A DNA stretch of 5,097 nucleotides from Xanthobacteraceae bacterium (GTDB taxonomy: Bacteria > Pseudomonadota > Alphaproteobacteria > Rhizobiales > Xanthobacteraceae), in assembly GCA_030037185.1 (NCBI GenBank), contig JASHRR010001074.1, positions 1 through 5,097 of the forward strand, given 5' to 3'. Shown piece by piece: positions 1-4,513 of this stretch. The notes below the pieces were generated by a model. It was given only the letters and a program-made list of their open reading frames with translations, was not told where the DNA came from and ran no database searches. Position numbers and translations under genes: made by a program. Position 1 is the stretch's first letter; every line of letters starts with the position of its first letter.

Positions 1-476
1 CCGCCCATCTCACGCGCAGCCTCGGCAAGGCGGTTCGGGCGACGCAAGACTGGCGTGAATGCGTGGAAGGCGCCGATATCATCGTCGAAGCGTCACGCCT
101 CGCCGAGCCGGTGCCGATGCTCAAAACGGCTTGGGTCAAGAAGAATGCCTTTGTCGTGACCTACGGCACGATGAGTGCGGTCGAGCTTTCGCTCACCGAT
201 ATCATGGACAAAATAGTTGTCGACGACTGGGGCCAATGCAAGGCAGGGCCTTTCGGCGCTCTGCGCCAGCATGTGGAAGCCGGCAAGCTCTCGGCGTCGA
301 CGCTGCACGCCGAGATGGGCGAGATCGTCGCAGGACATAGAGGCGGACGCGAACGCGACGACGAGACCATTTTGTTCTGGCACCGCGGGCTATCCCTTTC
401 CGATATCGCGCTCGGCGCGGCCATGCTCGACAAGGCGCAACGACTCGGCATTGGGCACCGCCTGCGCTATGCTTGA
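1..476 (+). CDS. Ornithine cyclodeaminase / mu-crystallin family protein, C-terminal part (5' end outside window)
   Basis: The frame is open from the window edge (first full codon at 3) to TGA at 474-476, giving about 157 residues of a family that is usually about 310-340 residues long, so roughly the N-terminal half is missing. Visible family features, in fragment numbering: the end of the Rossmann fold ADIIVEA (24-30), the segment YGTMSAVE (54-61), an Asp pair in VVDDWGQ (72-78), ELGEIVAG-like EMGEIVAG (104-111), then GR..RDDETILFW (about 115-126) and the closing helix with GIGHRLRY. These correspond to the conserved C-terminal NAD(P)-binding half. The family includes ornithine cyclodeaminases (ornithine to proline plus ammonia), alanine and other imino-acid dehydrogenases/reductases and opine-type enzymes, all NAD(P)-dependent and cytoplasmic. 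The exact substrate cannot be told from this half. An internal GTG at 63 could be miscalled as the start, but similarity clearly extends upstream of it. The next gene starts 6 bp downstream, indicating an operon. Confidence 0.9.
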   Translation, partial: AHLTRSLGKAVRATQDWRECVEGADIIVEASRLAEPVPMLKTAWVKKNAFVVTYGTMSAVELSLTDIMDKIVVDDWGQCKAGPFGALRQHVEAGKLSASTLHAEMGEIVAGHRGGRERDDETILFWHRGLSLSDIALGAAMLDKAQRLGIGHRLRYA

Positions 477-482
477 TGGGAT

Positions 483-1298
483 ATGCCGACGCTGATTGCC
501 AACGCGCGGATGTACGCCATCACGCCGACGGCGCGCGCCGCGTGGCGCGCGCTTTTTGAGTGGGTCAGCCGGTATTCGGATGTTCCCCTTCGCTACGTCG
601 ACCACGCCGCCCCGGCACCGCTTGAGGAACTATGGGCGCGCACCGATCTCGGTGCGGCGTTCATGTGCGGATTTCCCTTCGCAACGGCCGCGCTGCGGCC
701 GCAGCTGGTAGCGGGTCCGGTCCCATCGCCGTCCCGGTACGGCGGCCGGCCGCTGTATTGCACCGATTTCGTAGTCCGGGCAGATAGCAAATTCGCACGT
801 CTCAGCGACGTTTTCGGGACGCGGATCGGGTGGACCATCTCGCATTCCCAGTCGGGATACAATGCCGTCCGGCATCATCTGCTGCAATATCGCCATCGCA
901 ACCCCGAGCGGCTGTTTGCTGCAAGCATCGGGCCTCTCATCACACCACGGCGGGTGATTGAGGCCCTGTTGGACGGCACGATTGACGTCGGGCCGCTCGA
1001 CTCGTACCTGCACGATCTCCTCGGCTGCCACGAACCCCAGACAGCGTCGCGGCTGCGAACCATCGAGTCGACTGTCATGACACCCATCCCGCCCCTGGTC
1101 GCCTCACGGACGACTCCGCCCGACATCGTCGAGCGGTTGCGGCGGGCGTTCGTCGGTGCGGCAGGCGATCCAGTGGCGGCTGATATCCTCGACAGGTTGC
1201 TGCTCGCAGGCTTTGTCCAGGTCACCGGCGCCGACTATGACCGGTTTGCGATCCAAGCGTTGGAAGCCGTTGCTGCTCATTATGAAGTGCCCGAATAG
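483..1298 (+). CDS. PhnD-like (phosphate/phosphonate-type) substrate-binding-fold protein without signal peptide
   Basis: A 271-residue protein resembling the PhnD family of periplasmic binding proteins (Pfam PF12974), class II two-lobed fold. Recognisable stretches are MCGFPFATA (61-69), SQSGYNAVRHHL (122-133, the hinge/ligand-loop region typical of the family), VIEALLDGTIDVGPLDSY (158-175) and ESTVMTPIPPLVAS (195-208). Family members usually feed an ABC importer for phosphonate, phosphite or phosphate, but many orphan members bind other small ligands. The N-terminus begins directly in the first beta strand (PTLIANARMYAI), with no hydrophobic signal sequence or lipobox, so the product as read should stay cytoplasmic. 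No ABC permease or ATPase lies within the window. The ATG at 483 is 6 bp after the preceding stop and has only a weak GATGGG purine stretch in front, suggesting translational coupling. Partnership with the cyclodeaminase-family enzyme suggests an amino-acid-like or opine-like ligand, which is inference. Confidence 0.82.
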   Translation: MPTLIANARMYAITPTARAAWRALFEWVSRYSDVPLRYVDHAAPAPLEELWARTDLGAAFMCGFPFATAALRPQLVAGPVPSPSRYGGRPLYCTDFVVRADSKFARLSDVFGTRIGWTISHSQSGYNAVRHHLLQYRHRNPERLFAASIGPLITPRRVIEALLDGTIDVGPLDSYLHDLLGCHEPQTASRLRTIESTVMTPIPPLVASRTTPPDIVERLRRAFVGAAGDPVAADILDRLLLAGFVQVTGADYDRFAIQALEAVAAHYEVPE

Positions 1299-1419
1299 CG
1301 ATCCAGCGCGCGAGCAGCCACAAATGACCGCTGGGTGGGATTCCCGCAATTGCGGCAGGTGCGCCGTGCTATCGATGGGATCGTCGCCAAGGACGAACCG
1401 CTGCGCGGCCATGAAGGGA
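1299..1419. other. Short convergent intergenic stretch with a perfect 12-bp palindrome
   Basis: This stretch lies between the end of the plus-strand operon and the end of the minus-strand gene remnants. It holds CCGCAATTGCGG at 1344-1355, a perfect palindrome with no loop, so it is not a hairpin terminator. No T-run terminator is visible. No coding sequence is supported here. Confidence 0.4.
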
Positions 1420-1661
1420 TCAAAACGTCACGAACTGCATCGGGTCCTTCGTCGCACCGTCGAAAGCGAAGCTGTTGATCGCCGTGCGGATGACGGTGCT
1501 GCAACGCGTGAAGAGCGGATGGTGGGCTGGTCGTCTAAGCCGCTAGCCGAGCGTCGCCAACGACCCATTCCGCTGGCCAATGCCTGTTCGAACGGGGCGA
1601 CAAGCCTGTCGGCACGATCGTCTTGCGCGCGGTAGCGCTGCGTGCCGAAGGGCGGCTTCAC
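1420..1661 (-). pseudogene. Remnant of an unknown gene, frame-shifted
   Basis: Unrecognised. On the minus strand a GTG at 1661 overlaps the stop of the neighbouring remnant (ATGTGA), the typical layout of coupled genes. It opens with plausible coding sequence: KPPFGTQRYRAQDDRADR, followed by VAPFEQALASGMGR. After about 1560 this frame loses protein-like character. A second minus frame, ending at the TGA at 1422-1420, carries the plausible C-terminus TVIRTAINSFAFDGATKDPM followed by QFVTF. Joining the two needs at least one frame change between about 1520 and 1560, and an in-frame TAG lies just upstream of the second piece. The whole may instead be the tail of the same ancestral gene as the remnant at 1658-2165. 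No family is recognised. Confidence 0.4.
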
Positions 1662-2165
1662 ATCGGATAGATCGCCCCTGCGGCCTGGCGGGCGATGGCC
1701 TCTTCAAATCGCTCCCGCTCGCGACCCGTATGATCGTCGAAGATCTCACGCGCCTCGAACCAGATAATTCGGCGACCACCTGCTGTTCAGCGATTTTACC
1801 GCCGAGATCCGCCAGCGCCCAAGGTTCTAACGGCGCGGGCATCGCGACTGCCGATTCTTCGCAGCAGGACAGGCCTCTCGCATAGACCACCTCGCTCAGG
1901 TTGCGCACCTGCCGCCCACCAGCCCGAAGATAAGCGTCCCCTGAGCTCCCGCGCCGCAAAGGTCTCGTCGCAAACCATCAGGATAAGTTCCGGTCCCTCC
2001 CGTGCAAGATCGAAAGCGAGCATGCGCCAGTCTTTTGGTCAGCATTCCTGGCGGAACGCACGCGAGCAGGCTGTGTAGCCGACGGTACAGATTGCTATCG
2101 GGCGGGATGACCTCACGCATTCCGACCTCGGTCAAATCGTGACAATAACGATCATTCTCGATCAT
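1658..2165 (-). pseudogene. Decayed gene of unknown function with three frame changes
   Basis: Reading the minus strand, ATG at 2165 opens with MIENDRYCHDLTEVGMREVI and continues to GMLTK. Coding character then moves to another frame near 2031-2037 (DWRMLAFDLAREGPELILMV, CDETFAARELR), moves again near 1938-1943 (DAYLRAGGRQVRNLSEVVYA, ending in PWALADLGGKIAEQQVV), and again near 1770-1774 (RIIWFEAREIFDDHTGRERE, ending AGAIYPM and TGA at 1660-1658). The joined product is about 165-170 residues, soluble, and shows no membrane segment. Three small indels repair it, for instance a missing C in GCC(C)GA near 1772. I do not recognise the family. Alternatively these are chance GC-rich open frames, but the consistent residue composition on one strand and the orderly hand-over between frames favour a real former gene. 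Sequencing error is the other explanation. Confidence 0.45.
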
Positions 2166-2507
2166 TTCGACTGCGCCGATGCTGGCACACCGGCATCCAT
2201 TACCCCACCCCCGCGGCTAACGGCCAAGGCGTAAGTCTGTGTTTCGACGCATCTTTGGCGGCCGGCAAATAACGCACGGGCGAAGGTTGTGCGTGGCCTT
2301 TTGCTTTCGATAAGCGTTATTAGGGAACTCAAACGCCGCACGGCTTGGCGAATCCCGCCACGCACTCTGCGTAGGAGCCGGCTCGGAAGCAGTTCACCAA
2401 AAAGTGTGCAACAGCCGAGTAACCGCAACACGGGAACAATCGAACCTGCAGGTATCGAACCCAGCAATCGCAGCGGCACGCTGTAAGCGAAACTGAAGGA
2501 GTCCTCC
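2166..2507 (+). other. Gene-free leader region upstream of the small secreted protein
   Basis: About 340 bp lie between the divergent start of the minus-strand remnant and the next plus-strand gene. A long minus-strand open frame crosses it and the following gene, but it has no family resemblance and runs antisense over a good signal peptide and ribosome binding site, so it is judged a shadow. GGAAC boxes occur at 2323 and 2432, but neither is followed at the right distance by a convincing CGTT -10 element of the EcfG type. No promoter is therefore assigned. Confidence 0.4.
2496..2501 (+). promoter_or_regulatory. Strong Shine-Dalgarno site AAGGAG
   Basis: AAGGAG lies 6 nt before the ATG at 2508. 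It is the clearest ribosome binding site in the left half of the window and fixes the start of the small secreted protein. Confidence 0.8.
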
Positions 2508-2723
2508 ATGGCCACGAAGGTCATCGCCATCACACTCGCATTCACGGTCTTGGGCGGAACGCTCGCACTGGGCCAGGATTCGAAGCCGCAAGCCACGGAC
2601 AGCGCGAACATCCATCAGATGAATTTGGATCGCTGTCCTTATTATCCATCTCCTGTCTTCTGTCGCAGCGATTCGCGCTCGCGAGAGCAGGACGAGATCG
2701 GCCATAATGCTGATGGCCGTTAA
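2508..2723 (+). CDS. Small secreted/periplasmic protein of unknown function
   Basis: A 71-residue protein with a classical Sec signal peptide: MATK, a hydrophobic core at about 5-21 (VIAITLAFTVLGGTLAL), and a likely signal peptidase I site after ALG (22/23). The mature part, about 49 residues, is polar and contains a Cys pair, C43 and C52, within RCPYYPSPVFC, which could form a disulfide after export. It ends in a charged, Arg/Asp/Glu-rich tail. No Pfam family is recognised. The start is set by the AAGGAG site 6 nt upstream. The gene appears monocistronic, with decayed or empty DNA on both sides and an inverted repeat directly after the stop. The tail reads less like a folded domain than the first 55 residues, so a late frameshift or 3' truncation is possible. 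Confidence 0.65.
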   Translation: MATKVIAITLAFTVLGGTLALGQDSKPQATDSANIHQMNLDRCPYYPSPVFCRSDSRSREQDEIGHNADGR

Positions 2724-2745
2724 TTGCGGTCCGCTCAGCCGCAAT
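2723..2745 (+). terminator. Inverted repeat just after the small secreted gene, possible transcription end
   Basis: ATTGCGG (2723-2729) and CCGCAAT (2739-2745) form a perfect 7-bp stem with a 9-nt loop, overlapping the last base of the TAA stop. No T-run follows, so this would be at best a weak or factor-assisted terminator, or an mRNA 3'-end stabiliser. Confidence 0.3.
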
Positions 2746-2949
2746 CCCTCGGGTCGCCCTCGTTATCGCCGGACCGAAGGCAACCGCTTGCCGAAAGCGC
2801 TAGGCAAACACTGTCTTGCGACTTGGAGAAGCGGACCAAGCCGCTGTCATCGCGGCGTATGGAGCCCGCAGGCCACCGATAGGGGCCGCCGGAGGCCCTG
2901 CAACCTTTCGGCAGGAAGACAGGCAAGTCCTTCAATCCTGCTGAAAAGT

Positions 2950-2989
2950 CGCGACCTCTGTGGAGCAGCGCAGTAGGGCCGAGGTCGCG
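2950..2989. repeat. 9-bp perfect inverted repeat
   Basis: CGCGACCTC (2950-2958) pairs with GAGGTCGCG (2981-2989), with 22 nt between. It is directly followed by a second hairpin that shares its last base. Confidence 0.55.
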
Positions 2990-3013
2990 TGAGGCACACT
3001 GGCGCCGCCTCAC
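2989..3013. repeat. 7-bp hairpin GTGAGGC/GCCTCAC
   Basis: GTGAGGC (2989-2995) pairs with GCCTCAC (3007-3013) around an 11-nt loop. No T-run follows on either strand, so it is not called a terminator. Confidence 0.5.
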
Positions 3014-3017
3014 ACAA

Positions 3018-3077
3018 GCAAGCCAACCCGGCCGCGGTGGGGCGTTCCTGATCGGGCTTGTTCCTGAGTTGGCTTGC
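3018..3077. repeat. 10-bp inverted repeat enclosing a 16-bp imperfect tandem repeat
   Basis: GCAAGCCAAC (3018-3027) is the exact reverse complement of GTTGGCTTGC (3068-3077). Between and overlapping the right arm lies a tandem duplication: GTTCCTGATCGGGCTT (3044-3059) followed at once by GTTCCTGAGTTGGCTT (3060-3075), 13 of 16 identical. The duplication supplies part of the right arm of the inverted repeat. Confidence 0.55.
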
Positions 3078-3175
3078 GGTCCAATCAGGCCCGGTGTCGG
3101 TCGATGATCCGGCGTGCCTTAGCGAGGCTTGTCTTGTGCGAACGCTTGCTGAGAACACGTTGTTAGTTCAATCAG

Positions 3176-3385
3176 TTATACGCTAAGGCGCTGAATGGTG
3201 TCCCTGAAGTATCCCGGTTCGCGCATGACCGGTTGGGCGGAAGGGCGGGGGCTTTGGCACAGCAAAAGCGCGCGCGTCTCCCCTCTGGCCGGCAACCATC
3301 GGCGCAAAGTATGATTGCGGATCACATCACAGTCCGCGACCCGAGCTGACATCGATTGCGCGATGATTGGCGTATATCTCTCCAC
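3176..3385 (-). CDS. Possible small protein or gene fragment, unrecognised
   Basis: Minus-strand frame of 69 residues from GTG at 3385 to TAA at 3178-3176, beginning MERYTPIIAQSMSARVADCD and ending PGYFRDTIQRLSV. No family is recognised. The GTG falls inside the C-run of the inverted-repeat element at 3376-3551, and no good ribosome binding site precedes it, so this is unlikely to be an original start. It is in the same minus-strand phase as the frame at 3443-3643, separated only by two TGA codons that both lie within the repeat units. A former single gene interrupted by the element is therefore possible. A chance open frame is equally likely. Confidence 0.2.
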   Translation of the reverse strand: MERYTPIIAQSMSARVADCDVIRNHTLRRWLPARGETRALLLCQSPRPSAQPVMREPGYFRDTIQRLSV

Positions 3386-3551
3386 CCCCCCTCAAAACGT
3401 AACAACGTCACAACCATTGCGGCAGAAGGGTTTCTGCGATTCTCAAAACGTCACAATGCGGATCCGGTGACGTTTGAAAAATGCAAGTTGTCCTACAGCC
3501 GTCGCCATTGTGACGTTGTTACGCTTTGAAAGTGGGGGGGCACAGAGAGAT
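3376..3551. repeat. Concentric inverted-repeat element (A-B-B'-A'), about 176 bp, MITE-like or recombinase/replication site
   Basis: Outer arms: TCAAAACGTAACAACGTCACAA (3392-3413, first and last bases included here for position only) and its reverse complement at 3508-3529 match at 21 of 22 positions. Outside these, both arms carry a 7-C/7-G run (3385-3391 and 3534-3540) and an ATCTCTC/GAGAGAT end (3376-3382 and 3545-3551), so the arms extend to about 38 and 44 nt with small indels. Inner arms: TCAAAACGTCAC (3443-3454) and GTGACGTTTGA (3467-3477), one base different in length, flank CGGATCCG (3459-3466). The inner unit equals the outer unit with the 8-bp AACAACGT removed. All symmetries share nearly the same centre, around 3461-3463. 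A small hairpin GCAGAA-GGGT-TTCTGC lies at 3422-3437 on the left side only. There is no clear target-site duplication, at most AT on both sides. No transposase is present. Confidence 0.75.
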
Positions 3552-3643
3552 GAGCCTTTGCCGGCGGCATCTCCAGTGATCGCCTTGGCGATACGCTCGT
3601 GCTCCGCTGCCGTCACTACCGGTATGCCCGCCGTGGTGGACAA
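3443..3643 (-). pseudogene. Possible gene fragment interrupted by the inverted-repeat element
   Basis: Minus-strand frame of 66 codons from a TTG at 3643. The part outside the element, beginning MSTTAGIPVVTAAEHERIAK and continuing AITGDAAGKGS, looks protein-like. From about 3551 onward the frame runs through the repeat element itself and ends at a TGA made by the inner repeat unit (3445-3443). The TTG start has no convincing ribosome binding site. No family is recognised. It might be the upstream part of a gene whose downstream part is the same-phase frame at 3176-3385. Confidence 0.25.
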
Positions 3644-3652
3644 GGACAGGGG

Positions 3653-3678
3653 CTGTTAACTTGACGTCGGTCAATAAC
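3653..3678. promoter_or_regulatory. Operator-like inverted site upstream of the HTH gene
   Basis: CTGTTAACTTGACGT (3653-3667) matches 12 of 15 positions of the reverse strand of the perfect palindrome at 4021-4035. It overlaps a second symmetry: TTGAC (3661-3665) and GTCAA (3670-3674) separated by 4 nt. The site ends 18-29 bp before the ATG of the HTH regulator, a usual place for an autoregulatory operator. A TTGACG -35-like hexamer is embedded, but no matching -10 is visible. Confidence 0.4.
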
Positions 3679-3683
3679 GGGTC

Positions 3684-3688
3684 GAGGG
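3684..3688 (+). promoter_or_regulatory. Ribosome binding site GAGGG of the HTH pseudogene
   Basis: GAGGG ends 7 nt before the ATG at 3696 and supports that start for the broken regulator. Confidence 0.5.
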
Positions 3689-3695
3689 TCGGGCA

Positions 3696-3952
3696 ATGCA
3701 GCAAACCTGTTCGACCTTGACGGCGGCCCGGCTGGCCGCATGGCGGCGGCAGCGAGGACTGACCATGCAGAGGCCGCCGCCGAGCTCGGCGTTGGCTGGC
3801 GCACCTTAAACCGGTACCTGAGCGGGAAACGCGTGCCACTAACAGTGGCGCGGCTCGCCTAGGCGCTGCAGCAGATCGACTTGTTGAAGCGCCGGATTGA
3901 CAAGGGCCCACCGCCGAAGTTGACCCCGACAGAGCGCGCTCGGAGTGAGTAG
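3696..3952 (+). pseudogene. HTH (XRE/Cro-CI-like) transcriptional regulator, frameshifted and with an internal stop
   Basis: From ATG 3696 the first frame reads MQQTCSTLTAARLAAWRRQR then GLT, the typical first helix of a lambda-repressor-like HTH domain. At 3762-3764 the sense moves one base back. The new frame continues HAEAAAELGVGWRTLNRYLS then GKRVPLTVARLA, the recognition-helix region with the usual R-x-L-x-R-Y-x-S-G-K pattern. A TAG follows at 3860-3862, after which the same frame carries ALQQIDLLKRRIDKGPPPKL and closes at TAG 3950-3952. One missing base (ACC(C)AT) plus one amber codon explain the loss. The repaired product is about 85 residues, a single-domain DNA-binding protein as commonly found on phages, plasmids and integrative elements. 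GAGGG lies 7 nt before the start. Related operator-like sites lie on both sides. The HTH identification is by pattern and fairly secure; the exact subfamily is not. Confidence 0.7.
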
Positions 3953-4020
3953 TCCCGACTGCCCGGTGCGCGGACCGCCACTGCGGTCGCTGTGGTGATG
4001 GCGTGAACACTGGGCGGACT

Positions 4021-4035
4021 CTGTCAAGTTGACAG
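4021..4035. promoter_or_regulatory. Perfect 15-bp palindrome CTGTCAA-G-TTGACAG, probable operator
   Basis: Two 7-bp arms around a single central G, a typical dimer-binding operator. The right arm includes TTGACA (4029-4034), an ideal sigma-70 -35 hexamer, so a bound protein would block it. TATGAT occurs at 4057-4062, but the 22-nt spacing is too long for a normal promoter. A similar sequence stands in front of the HTH regulator, making that regulator, when intact, the natural candidate ligand. The site faces the gene pair beginning near 4208. Confidence 0.5.
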
Positions 4036-4196
4036 TTAGCAGGATGATGAGCGGGATATGATGGTGGCCTAAACGGGGCAATTAGACAGCCCGTCCACCC
4101 TAGATTTTCCCGAGGCGCAAACGGCCATCGCCTGCCCGGAGCCGTGATGCGATCGGTGGGAAGCCAACGCGATCATCAACTCACCTCGCCAGAAAT

Positions 4197-4201
4197 GGAG
4201 G
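4197..4201 (+). promoter_or_regulatory. Shine-Dalgarno GGAGG in front of a non-start TTA codon
   Basis: GGAGG is followed after 6 nt by TTA (4208-4210), in frame with the small gene that is otherwise first startable at TTG 4241. This suggests the ancestral start was at 4208 (ATG, or TTG by one base) and has been lost. Confidence 0.4.
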
Positions 4202-4240
4202 TTTGATTTAGAAAGGTTTCTGAACTTCGCGCGGGACCGC

Positions 4241-4513
4241 TTGGCTGAAACAGACGAGCCGTTGCCGTGCGAGCCGCAGGATTGCGCCGCAATCATGGCA
4301 TGGCTTTGGGGTCTCGTCCCCGAGTACAGCATTGCCGTCCAGGCCGAAACGGACAGCGATATCTCGCGCCGTGCGGATCGCAAGCGCGCTCTCGTCGACG
4401 GCTTCCGCCGGGCGCGTGGCGCTGCGCCGGTCAGCGATGAGAACGGCAAGGGCAACGACACCGGTAATGGCAATGGCAATGCTGTTCGCCACAGGCCACC
4501 GGAGGTTGCGTAA
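4241..4513 (+). CDS. Small protein of unknown function, accessory-element type, start codon doubtful
   Basis: The frame reads 90 residues from TTG 4241 to TAA 4511-4513, but coding sequence clearly begins earlier. The upstream in-frame codons give ERFLNFARDRLAETDEPLPC, and an ideal GGAGG sits 6 nt before codon 4208, which is TTA. No ATG, GTG or other TTG exists in frame between the TGA at 4145 and 4241. Features from 4241: CEPQDC (10-15), an aromatic helix AIMAWLWGLVPEYS (18-31), a basic helix RRADRKRALVDGFRRARG, and a low-complexity tail of Asn/Gly (NGKGNDTGNGNGNA) before HRPPEVA. No membrane segment or catalytic motif is seen and no family is recognised. Its stop overlaps the next start (TAATG), so the two were translated together. 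Context, namely an HTH regulator before it and a primase zinc-finger fragment after it, suggests a mobile-element accessory gene. It may now be silent if the start is truly lost. Confidence 0.5.
   Translation: MAETDEPLPCEPQDCAAIMAWLWGLVPEYSIAVQAETDSDISRRADRKRALVDGFRRARGAAPVSDENGKGNDTGNGNGNAVRHRPPEVA
4501..4505 (+). promoter_or_regulatory. Shine-Dalgarno GGAGG inside the end of the upstream gene
   Basis: GGAGG ends 7 nt before ATG 4513 and lies within the last codons of the preceding gene, the usual arrangement for translational coupling through the TAATG overlap. Confidence 0.65.

Larger units (their letters stand above)
2746..3170. other. Gene-free stretch with clustered inverted repeats
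   Basis: No coding sequence is supported over about 425 bp; the open frames on both strands lack start signals and family features. The right half is rich in potential secondary structure: two hairpins at 2950-3013, a longer inverted repeat at 3018-3077 and a 16-bp tandem repeat. It could encode a structured RNA or be a graveyard of older insertions. I see no tRNA or known riboswitch pattern. Confidence 0.4.

Noticed and set aside
1344..1355. CCGCAATTGCGG as terminator of the first operon
   Set aside because: It is a palindrome with no loop and no following T-run, so it cannot act as an intrinsic terminator in this form.
2323..2455. GGAAC boxes suggesting EcfG (general stress) promoters before the secreted protein
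   Set aside because: Neither GGAAC is followed at 16-17 nt by a CGTT-like -10 element; the nearest candidates are at wrong spacing and sequence.
2451..2465. GGTATCGAACCC resembling a tRNA T-arm
   Set aside because: No acceptor stem, D-arm or anticodon arm can be paired around it.
2162..2611. 149-codon minus-strand open frame
   Set aside because: It runs antisense across the small secreted gene, its ribosome binding site and leader, and shows no recognisable domain or start signal. It is best explained as a GC-rich shadow frame.
3176..3186. ATACGCTAAG resembling the inner end of Tn3-family terminal repeats
   Set aside because: The required GGGG start about 38 bp outward is absent and no transposase or resolvase sequence is nearby; a short match only.
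3376..3551. CRISPR array or plain iteron array
   Set aside because: Only two units lie in each orientation, arranged symmetrically and with differing lengths, with no regular spacers and no direct-repeat periodicity.
3519..4010. 163-codon minus-strand open frame
   Set aside because: It is antisense to the HTH coding pattern on the plus strand and has low-complexity Arg/Ser/Pro/Ala composition typical of shadow frames.
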